DNA of 64,000 nucleotides from NCBI RefSeq assembly GCF_007859395.1, contig NZ_VOHD01000006.1, positions 496,001-560,000 on the forward strand, written 5' to 3'. Position 1 is the first letter of the stretch, and every line of letters begins with the position of its first letter. A model generated the notes under the pieces. The model was not told the origin of the DNA, did no database searches, and worked only from the letters and a program-made list of their open reading frames with translations. Both the position numbers and the translations under genes were made by a program. The stretch comes from Planomicrobium sp. CPCC 101110 (GTDB taxonomy: Bacteria; Bacillota; Bacilli; Bacillales_A; Planococcaceae). Shown here piece after piece: positions 57,127 to 64,000 of this stretch.

Positions 57127-57366
57127 AATAAAAAGCCTTCATCCCATGAAAGGGACGAAGGCTAACATTCGCGGTACCACCCTAGTTACACGGACAAACT
57201 CGCCCATGTCTCTCGAAGCGCCTTAACGCGGCAAAACGGCAGGGATTAGCTGCACTCAGGAGTAGCTTTCTAAAACAGCATGCCGGAGGTTCTTTCAGCC
57301 GGGGAACCTCTTTCTGGACGGACGCAATCTTATACTTTCTCCATCAATGTGTTGGGTATGGATATA
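57127..57366 (-). promoter_or_regulatory. T-box riboswitch of alaS (alanine)
   Basis: The T-box core AGGGTGGTACCGCGAAT lies at 57167-57184 on the minus strand; its TGGT fits an ACCA tRNA end as in tRNA-Ala. Stem I is recognisable: GGAG followed by AAAGTA (near 57338-57347) and, on the other side, GCTACTCC (57259-57266). The specifier is GCT at 57264-57266, an alanine codon. The terminator stem pairs AGCCTTCATCCC (57134-57145) with GGGACGAAGGCT (57152-57163), then T5. Confidence 0.92.
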
Positions 57367-57372
57367 AATTGA

Positions 57373-57402
57373 ATTATATAGAACAGGGCTGAATTGTGTC
57401 AA
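57373..57402 (-). promoter_or_regulatory. Sigma-A promoter of alaS
   Basis: On the minus strand TTGACA (57397-57402), 18 bp, TATAAT (57373-57378). Confidence 0.8.
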
Positions 57403-57417
57403 TAGCTGAGGTCCTCT

Positions 57418-57507
57418 TTATGGTATCCGGAAAGCGCCTGTCCATCCTACGGATCTGCCATCGCCAGGGAAATACCCTCGTTGGAGTGTGATGGCGCCCT
57501 CTTTCAT
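57418..57507 (-). other. Foldable GC-rich element with 29-codon ORF between recD2 and alaS
   Basis: An ATG to TAA frame of 29 codons fills the element (product MKEGAITLQRGYFPGDGRSV...GAFRIP). No ribosome site is visible; the ATG directly follows the recD2 terminator T run. The same DNA has several inverted repeats: GCCATC/GATGGC, AGGG/CCCT and ATCC/GGAT, with outer GCGCC/GGCGC arms. It may be a structured RNA, a repeat or a degraded gene. Confidence 0.3.
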
Positions 57508-57514
57508 ATACAAA

Positions 57515-57538
57515 CAAAAAAGCGCCCGCGGGCGCTTT
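57515..57538 (-). terminator. Intrinsic terminator of the recD2 unit
   Basis: A perfect 20-bp palindrome, AAAGCGCCCG/CGGGCGCTTT (57519-57538), followed by T6 on the minus strand. Confidence 0.88.
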
Positions 57539-57547
57539 CCGTTTTCA

Positions 57548-59947
57548 TTACGCTTCTAAAAAATCACGCGGTGTGACGCCTTCCATGCCGATCAGCGGAT
57601 GGATTGCATGGGCGTTCTCGGCGGTCAAGCTTGCTGGCCCGGCTTCTTCCTGGAGAATTTCCGGCGCCGGCTCTTTTGTTGAGGCGGCAAGGCGGTCTTT
57701 CAGCGTCGTCATGCGCTGGGTGTCGTCGGTGCGCTCTACACCGAAACGGAAAACGCCCGGGTCTCCGCAAAGAATCAGAAAGTCTTTGCTCCGGGTGATT
57801 CCCGTGTACAGCAAATTCCGCCGCAGCATTTTCATATAGCCCCGGACGACCGGCATGATGACCGTCGGGAATTCCGAACCCTGCGCCTTATGGATGGAAC
57901 AGCAGTACGCGAGCGTCAGCTGATTCAAATCGCTGCGCTGGTATGTCACTTCAATGCCGTCAAACGACGCCACGAGCATGTCTTGTTTCTCAACGGTTTC
58001 TTTCGCTTTCATGATGGCCACCACTTCGCCCATATCTCCGTTGAAGACATTGCTTTCCGGCTGGTTGACAAGCTGCAGGATCTTGTCGCCGATCCGGTAG
58101 GTGATGTCGCCAAATACCAGCTCTTTCCGTGTGCCGTCGGGATTCGGGTTGACCATTTCCTGAATCATGCGGTTCAGCGCATCGATGCCGGCCGGCCCTT
58201 TGTACATCGGTGCAAGCACTTGTATGTCTTTGATCGAATGGCCTTTTGACAGCGCACTTTTCACAACTTTTTCAACAACCGACGGAATCTGCTCAGCTCC
58301 CGCTTTGATAAATGAGCGATCCGATGTTTTTGCCGTGATGTCCGCCGGCAGCTGGCCGTTTTTCATCTGGTGGGCAAGTTCGATGATCGATGAACCGGAA
58401 GATTGCCGGTAGATGTCTTTCAGCTCGACTGTCGGAATTCGTTTGGCGTCGAGCAAATCGCGGAGCACCTGGCCCGGCCCGACAGGCGGCAGCTGGTCCT
58501 GATCGCCGACAAAAATGATCTGCGCATCTTCGGGCACAGCTTTCAGCAATTGATGGGCGAGCCATGTGTCGACCATCGACATTTCATCGATGATGATCAG
58601 TTTGCCTTCGATTTCTTTCTCGGTTTCTTCCTCTTTTTCCTGGCCGTTAAAGCCGAGGAGCCGGTGGATCGTCATCGCCGGAAGTTCCGTCGATTCGCTC
58701 AGGCGTTTTGCGGCACGCCCGGTCGGCGCTGCCAGAATGATCGGAAAAGGTTCTTTCTTCTTGGCGTAATCCTTCGGATCCAGCGACAGTCCATGCAGTT
58801 CGGCATACACTTCCACCAGTCCCCTGACGACGGTCGTTTTGCCCGTACCTGGGCCGCCGGTCAAAATCATCACCGACGAATTGATGCTTGAGTCGATCGC
58901 CTCGATCTGCGTCTCGGCGTAGTTCACGCCAAGCCGCTCCTCCGCTTCCCCGAGTGCCCGGCGCACCTCCGAAGCCGGGAACCGGTCGCGGTTTTCCTGG
59001 GAAGAAAGCAATGTCTCGAGCTTTGTCGCAATCCCCACTTCGGAATAATACAATGACGGCAAATAAAGCCGCGTTTCTTCCCCCGCTACTTTGCCTTCTT
59101 CATTCAGTTCGATCATCGCTTTTGAAATGGCTTCGATGGAAATCTCTTCGCGCTGGCTCGTTTCCAGCAGCTGTTTCACAAGCGGAATCAGCGTTTTTGC
59201 GTCGACATAGACGTGCCCTTCCGAAAGTGAAGCCTGGTTCAGCAAATGCAGGACCGACGCTTTGATCCGGTCCGGGTGGCTGCCTGTGATGCCAAGCTTG
59301 GCACCAAGTTCATCCGCCCGCTGAAAACCGATGCCTTCGATCTCCTCAATGAGGCGGAACGGGTTTTTTGTCAACAGATCGATGGTCTCCTCCCGGTATG
59401 CCTGGTAAATGCGCATGCCGACCTGCGGGCCGAAGCCCCAATCGTTCAATTGGATCATGACCCGCTCAAGCCCAAGATTCATCTGCAGCGTCGAACGGAT
59501 ATTGTCCTTTTTATCATCCGAGAGCCGCGGAATAGCGTCGAGCGCTTCCGGGTCTTCCAGGATTTTTTTTATCGCGTCTTTTCCAAGCTTCTTGACGATC
59601 GTTTCAGCGGTTTTCCGTCCGATGCCATTGAACATATCACTTGATAGATAATGGATGATGCCCTGTTCGGTTTCCGGCACTTCTTTCGTGAACGTCTCGA
59701 CCTGGAACTGGACGCCGTATTTCGGATGGTTCCTGACCGCTCCGGTAAACCGGTACTGTTCCTCGAGCGATAACTGGGGGAAGTAGCCGGATACGATGAT
59801 TTCTTTTTCTTCATACGAGGTGTTTGTCTGTTGGATTTTCACTTTTGCGATGGAAAACAAATTATCGGGATTGTGAAAAATAGAAACGACCGGACGTCCC
59901 AGTACAAACTGAACTTCTTCTTGAAACAAATCGATTTGCCCTGCCAT
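57548..59947 (-). CDS. recD2: RecD2 (YrrC) SF1B DNA helicase
   Basis: A 799-residue 5'-3' DNA helicase not associated with RecBC. The N-terminal extension (about residues 1-320) has an OB-like part and helix-hairpin-helix segments such as IGRKTAETIVKKLG near 94-107 and LIEEIEGIGFQRADELGAKLG. Walker A is TGGPGTGKTTVVRG near 363, motif II LIIIDEMSMVD near 457 and the late motif AYCCSIHKAQGSEFPTVI near 690. It limits replication restart damage in Bacillus. AAGGAGG precedes the ATG. Confidence 0.96.
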   Translation of the reverse strand: MAGQIDLFQEEVQFVLGRPVVSIFHNPDNLFSIAKVKIQQTNTSYEEKEIIVSGYFPQLSLEEQYRFTGAVRNHPKYGVQFQVETFTKEVPETEQGIIHYLSSDMFNGIGRKTAETIVKKLGKDAIKKILEDPEALDAIPRLSDDKKDNIRSTLQMNLGLERVMIQLNDWGFGPQVGMRIYQAYREETIDLLTKNPFRLIEEIEGIGFQRADELGAKLGITGSHPDRIKASVLHLLNQASLSEGHVYVDAKTLIPLVKQLLETSQREEISIEAISKAMIELNEEGKVAGEETRLYLPSLYYSEVGIATKLETLLSSQENRDRFPASEVRRALGEAEERLGVNYAETQIEAIDSSINSSVMILTGGPGTGKTTVVRGLVEVYAELHGLSLDPKDYAKKKEPFPIILAAPTGRAAKRLSESTELPAMTIHRLLGFNGQEKEEETEKEIEGKLIIIDEMSMVDTWLAHQLLKAVPEDAQIIFVGDQDQLPPVGPGQVLRDLLDAKRIPTVELKDIYRQSSGSSIIELAHQMKNGQLPADITAKTSDRSFIKAGAEQIPSVVEKVVKSALSKGHSIKDIQVLAPMYKGPAGIDALNRMIQEMVNPNPDGTRKELVFGDITYRIGDKILQLVNQPESNVFNGDMGEVVAIMKAKETVEKQDMLVASFDGIEVTYQRSDLNQLTLAYCCSIHKAQGSEFPTVIMPVVRGYMKMLRRNLLYTGITRSKDFLILCGDPGVFRFGVERTDDTQRMTTLKDRLAASTKEPAPEILQEEAGPASLTAENAHAIHPLIGMEGVTPRDFLEA

Positions 59948-59970
59948 GCCAGCCGCCTCCTTTCACTTTT

Positions 59971-60627
59971 TTAAAGCTGTGTGGAAATCATATCGTATGC
60001 ATAACGCGCCATTTCATTGTTTTCATCCAATGTATACGCCTGTTTCAGATGATGGAGCGCATCTGCTGTGCGGTTGGTTGACACTGCATAAAGAATACCC
60101 AGATTATAATGGGCATCCGAATTGTCCGGATCAAGTTCCAGCACTTTTTGGAATTGCGGTTCCGCTAAATCGAACAACTCCATTGAAGCGAGCGTAATGC
60201 CATAGCTGAGGCGTGCCGGCACGTCGTTTCTGTCCAATTCCACAGCCCGCTGCAAATACGGCAATGCCAATTTCGGCTGATCGAGCCGCCCCAGGCACTT
60301 GCCGATCATGAAATGCGCATCGGCGCCTTCAAGCCCATACTGCACCGCTTTTTCATAAAGCTTTAGCGCTTCCTCGTAACGTTCCGAGTTGAAATAGAGA
60401 TTGGCCAAGCCGTAGTATGCCGTCGCTGAAGTTTCATCGAGCGTAAGCGCTTTTTGGAAAAAGCGCTCTGCCCGCTCAACATCATCCATCGAAGTCAGGA
60501 CGTGGCCGAAATTGATATAGCCGAGCGGATTGTCCGGCTGTTCTTCGATTGCCTGTGTGAATGCTTTGATCGCTTCTTCGGTGTTGCCTTCTTGAAGCGC
60601 ATGAATGCCGATTTCGTTGTAATTCAT
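59971..60627 (-). CDS. yrrB: TPR-repeat protein YrrB
   Basis: A 218-residue protein made of about six tetratricopeptide repeats (for example GNTEEAIKAFTQAIEEQPDNPLGYINFG and YHDP-type ALTLDETSATAYYGLANLYF). It has no signal peptide or catalytic domain, so it should be a cytoplasmic scaffold. In B. subtilis the equivalent sits between mnmA and recD2; its partner is unknown. Confidence 0.9.
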   Translation of the reverse strand: MNYNEIGIHALQEGNTEEAIKAFTQAIEEQPDNPLGYINFGHVLTSMDDVERAERFFQKALTLDETSATAYYGLANLYFNSERYEEALKLYEKAVQYGLEGADAHFMIGKCLGRLDQPKLALPYLQRAVELDRNDVPARLSYGITLASMELFDLAEPQFQKVLELDPDNSDAHYNLGILYAVSTNRTADALHHLKQAYTLDENNEMARYAYDMISTQL

Positions 60628-60641
60628 TTTTTTCTCTCCTA

Positions 60642-61766
<1,125 letters not shown>

Positions 61767-61774
61767 TCACCTTT

Positions 61775-62908
61775 TCACTGAAGCGCTAAACGCTTGCTGA
61801 TTTGGGCTGTTTTTTCAGCCGCTTTTATGACATCCCCTTCAGTCAGGCCAATGCCGAAACTGAACCGGATGGAGTTGCGGATTTGTTCCGCTTTTTCACC
61901 GAACATTGCAACGAGAACGTGCGACGGATCGATCGAGCCCGCTGTGCAGGCGGAACCGCTTGACGCAGAAATGCCGGCCAAATCGAGGTTTACCAAAAAC
62001 GACTCGATATCGATGCCGGGTATGCTTAAATTTAAAATATGCGGCATTTGGTGGCTGCCGTTTTCGCTGAATTTTATGCCTTCGTTCCGAAGAACGGTTT
62101 TGAACATTTCTTTAAAGCCGTTATACTGCTCCCATTTCTCCTCTTTTGTTTCCAAAGAAATGGCGACGGCTTTAGCGAATGCCGCAATGCCTGGCACGTT
62201 TTCCGTTCCCGCGCGGCGCTTGCGTTCCTGCTCCCCGCCGATCAGCTGGGGTGCAAGCGGCGTCCCTTTGCGCTGGTACAGGAAGCCGACGCCTTTTGGC
62301 CCGTTCAGCTTATGGGCGGAAACGGATAATAGATCCACGTTCAATTCGTCCACATCAATCGGCAGGAGGCCATAAGCCTGCACTGCGTCGGTATGGAAAG
62401 TGACGCCTGTATCTTTGAGCAGCTCCCCGATTTCCGCAATCGGCTGGATTGTTCCCACTTCATTGTTGCCCAGCATAACCGTCACTAAAATTGTATCTTC
62501 CCGGAGGGCTTTTTTCACGTCTTCTGCCTCGACGCGCCCATTTGCATCGACCGGCAGATAAGTGACTTCATAGCCTTCGCGTTCCAATTTGGCGCAGGCA
62601 TGCAAGACCGCGTGATGCTCAATCGCAGTTGCAATGATGTGTTTTCCTGCCTTTTTTGCGGCAGTCCCGAAAATCGCCAAATTGTCCGCTTCTGTCCCGC
62701 CGCTCGTGATGATGATTTCCGGATCTTCTGCATTGATGCTTTTAGCGAAAACACGCCGTGCATCATCAAGCGCCTTGCGCGCTGTTCTTCCCGTGCCGTG
62801 GATGCTGGATGGGTTGCCGTAAACCGTTCCGAGCGCTTCCGTAAAAGTTCGGACCACTTCCGGATGCATCGGAGAAGTGGCCGCATGGTCTAAATAAATT
62901 CGGTTCAT
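61775..62908 (-). CDS. yrvO: Cysteine desulfurase (NifS/IscS type, YrvO)
   Basis: A 377-residue PLP enzyme that supplies sulfur for tRNA thiolation and possibly other uses. The PLP lysine is in SVSAHKLNGPKGVGFLY near residue 205 and the catalytic Cys in SASSGSACTAGS near 325. It starts MNRIYLDHAATSPMHPEV as the family does. It is followed by mnmA and preceded by cymR, the B. subtilis cymR-yrvO-mnmA arrangement. Confidence 0.96.
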   Translation of the reverse strand: MNRIYLDHAATSPMHPEVVRTFTEALGTVYGNPSSIHGTGRTARKALDDARRVFAKSINAEDPEIIITSGGTEADNLAIFGTAAKKAGKHIIATAIEHHAVLHACAKLEREGYEVTYLPVDANGRVEAEDVKKALREDTILVTVMLGNNEVGTIQPIAEIGELLKDTGVTFHTDAVQAYGLLPIDVDELNVDLLSVSAHKLNGPKGVGFLYQRKGTPLAPQLIGGEQERKRRAGTENVPGIAAFAKAVAISLETKEEKWEQYNGFKEMFKTVLRNEGIKFSENGSHQMPHILNLSIPGIDIESFLVNLDLAGISASSGSACTAGSIDPSHVLVAMFGEKAEQIRNSIRFSFGIGLTEGDVIKAAEKTAQISKRLALQ

Positions 62909-62922
62909 TTCCTTAACTCCTT

Positions 62923-63339
62923 CTATATATAAAACATGTAGTTTTCATTGTCACCGTCTTGGTGGTTGGCTAAATCGTCGATTGTGGTCGTGTCGAGCAC
63001 ATTTTTCACGGCGTCGCGAATCCGCACCCATAATTCCCGCTGCGGCTGGGCTTCGTCGTCAATGCCTTCAACCGGCTGGATCGGGCCTTCCAGCACGCGG
63101 ATCACATCACCGGCTGAGATTTCCTTTGGCGAACGCGTCAGCATATATCCGCCGTATGCTCCGCGGACACTTTTCACCAGCCCCGAATTCCGGAGCGGGG
63201 CGACCAATTGCTCCAAATACGCTTCTGACAATTCGTATTCGGCAGCGATTTTCCGGAGTGGAACCGGACCTTCGCCGTATTCTTTTCCTAATGCGATCAT
63301 TATGGTCAAGCCGTAGCGGCCTTTTGTCGATATTTTCAT
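62923..63339 (-). CDS. cymR: Rrf2-family cysteine metabolism repressor CymR
   Basis: A 138-residue Rrf2 regulator. The winged helix spans about residues 1-75, with LRKIAAEYELSEAYLEQLVAPLRNSGLV and RGAYGGYMLTRSP. It has no Cys residues at all, so it is not an iron-sulfur IscR; this fits CymR, which acts with CysK. It represses sulfur uptake and cysteine genes. A TATACT lies at 63379-63384 on the minus strand. Confidence 0.9.
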   Translation of the reverse strand: MKISTKGRYGLTIMIALGKEYGEGPVPLRKIAAEYELSEAYLEQLVAPLRNSGLVKSVRGAYGGYMLTRSPKEISAGDVIRVLEGPIQPVEGIDDEAQPQRELWVRIRDAVKNVLDTTTIDDLANHQDGDNENYMFYI

Positions 63340-63378
63340 GGTTACACCTCTAAGTCAAATTCCATTATTCTTCAAATC

Positions 63379-63384
63379 AGTATA
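63379..63384 (-). promoter_or_regulatory. -10 element of cymR-yrvO-mnmA
   Basis: TATACT on the minus strand, 40 bp upstream of the cymR ATG. The -35 is unclear. Confidence 0.45.
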
Positions 63385-63410
63385 GCATAAATGCGCCAAA
63401 TGGACTTGCA

Positions 63411-63439
63411 ATGACTTTTCAAAGTTGACGCGATATACT
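63411..63439 (+). promoter_or_regulatory. Probable promoter of rarA
   Basis: ATGACT (63411-63416), 17 bp, TATACT (63434-63439), divergent from cymR. Confidence 0.5.
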
Positions 63440-63471
63440 GATGGAACAGATGTACGGAAGGAGTTTTTTAT

Positions 63472-64000
63472 TTGCAGAACGAACCTTTGGCTTTCCGGAT
63501 GCGTCCGCGGACGATCGACGAAGTCGTCGGCCAGCAGGACGTCATCGGTCCACAAACCGCATTATATAAGATGATCAAAAACGGGCATATCCCGTCCATG
63601 CTTTTGTATGGCGAGCCGGGCATCGGCAAAACCTCGATCGCCCATGCCATTGCGGGCACATCGAAACTGCCGTTCATCGCCTTGAATGCAACAACGTCGG
63701 GCAAAAAAGATGTGGAAGACGTTGTCGCCGAATCCCGGATGACCGGCAAAGTGCTGTTGTTCCTTGATGAAATCCATCGTTTCAACAAACTCCAGCAAGA
63801 CGCGCTCTTGCCGCATGTCGAAAGCGGCTCGATCATTTTGATCGGGGCGACTACGGAAAACCCTTTCCACGACGTTAATCCAGCGATACGTTCCCGCTGC
63901 GGAGAAATCAAGCAGTTGAAGCGCCTGACCCAAGATGATGTTGCCAAGCTATTGACAAGCGCGCTGGAAGATCCAAAACGCGGACTCGGCAATCAGGCTA
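63472..64000 (+). CDS. rarA: Replication-associated recombination ATPase RarA/MgsA (partial)
   Basis: The first 176 codons of an AAA+ ATPase that acts at stalled forks; it continues past the right edge. It starts with TTG, 8-9 bp after AAGGAG, giving LQNEPLAFRMRPRTIDEVVGQ, as in homologues. Walker A is GEPGIGKTS near residue 48, Walker B VLLFLDEIHRF near 97 and sensor 1 GATTENP near 126. It corresponds to yrvN, and divergence from cymR is conserved with B. subtilis. A long antisense frame overlaps it but is a shadow. Confidence 0.95.
   Translation, partial: MQNEPLAFRMRPRTIDEVVGQQDVIGPQTALYKMIKNGHIPSMLLYGEPGIGKTSIAHAIAGTSKLPFIALNATTSGKKDVEDVVAESRMTGKVLLFLDEIHRFNKLQQDALLPHVESGSIILIGATTENPFHDVNPAIRSRCGEIKQLKRLTQDDVAKLLTSALEDPKRGLGNQA

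Noticed and set aside
62923-63339. CymR gene as an IscR iron-sulfur regulator
   Set aside because: The protein has no cysteine, so it cannot hold the IscR cluster.
63468-63992. 174-residue minus-strand open frame at the right edge
   Set aside because: The plus strand encodes RarA with Walker A, Walker B and sensor motifs; the minus frame is its shadow.

Overview
The window is a contiguous piece of core chromosome from a low-to-moderate-GC Gram-positive of the order Bacillales. Gene content and order match the Bacillus subtilis yqeG-yqfU and yrvN-yrrU segments, but with Planococcaceae-like (Planococcus/Planomicrobium-like) deviations. A single-chain glycyl-tRNA synthetase replaces GlyQ/GlyS. 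The sporulation genes that normally interrupt these clusters (gpr and spoIIP between lepA and rpsT, yqfC and yqfD between floA and phoH) are absent, which suggests a non-sporulating lineage. About 70 protein genes are packed tightly, nearly all on the minus strand. Only ispH, a small P-loop kinase, glyS, rpsT, yqzM, pssA and rarA are on the plus strand. There are no rRNA or tRNA genes, insertion sequences, prophage genes or CRISPR arrays.

Layout from left to right (minus-strand genes are transcribed right to left). 1-3.4 kb: zinc ABC transporter (partial znuB, znuC) behind a Zur-like operator, nfo, cshB. 3.5-5.1 kb: ispH and a P-loop kinase. 5.1-12 kb: nif3/yqfO, trmK, cccA, an acyl-CoA dehydrogenase, rpoD, dnaG. 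12.1-13.6 kb: ppsR and ccpN. 13.7-15.3 kb: T-box leader and glyS, inverted relative to neighbours. 15.4-24.5 kb: recO, era, cdd, dgkA, ybeY, pgpH, phoH, an unknown gene, floA and an nfeD gene with an apparent sigma-W promoter. 24.7-28.7 kb: rpsU, deoC, mtaB, rsmE, prmA. 28.8-33.6 kb: the CIRCE-controlled hrcA-grpE-dnaK-dnaJ heat-shock operon. 33.6-38.5 kb: hemW, lepA, rpsT, holA, yqzM. 38.5-42.1 kb: the comE competence genes. 42.2-47.1 kb: yqeM, rsfS, yqeK, nadD, yhbY, aroE, yqeH, yqeG. 47.1-48.5 kb: divergent psd and pssA. 48.6-54.4 kb: mtnN, a yrrS-like gene, greA, udk, trmR, mltG, yrzB, ruvX, ireB. 54.5-57.5 kb: alaS with an alanine T-box. 57.5-64 kb: recD2, a TPR gene, mnmA, cysteine desulfurase, cymR, and the start of rarA.

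Functionally the window is dominated by information processing (replication, transcription, translation, tRNA modification, ribosome assembly), plus protein folding, competence, phospholipid synthesis and membrane organisation. Non-ATG starts are common (TTG for grpE, nfeD, yqeH, pssA, rarA; GTG for dnaG, ccpN, psd, mltG, ireB, yqfO, comEC). A recurrent trait is that the stop codon of the last gene in a unit sits inside the intrinsic terminator hairpin.

I found no obvious new multi-gene system. The points most worth following are: the compact glyS T-box with a very short or divergent specifier domain; the sigma-W promoter driving nfeD-floA and an unrecognised third membrane-anchored protein; inverted repeats over the comEA and comEB promoters; and three GC-rich intergenic elements at 12.0, 28.8 and 57.4 kb that are foldable and/or contain tiny ORFs.
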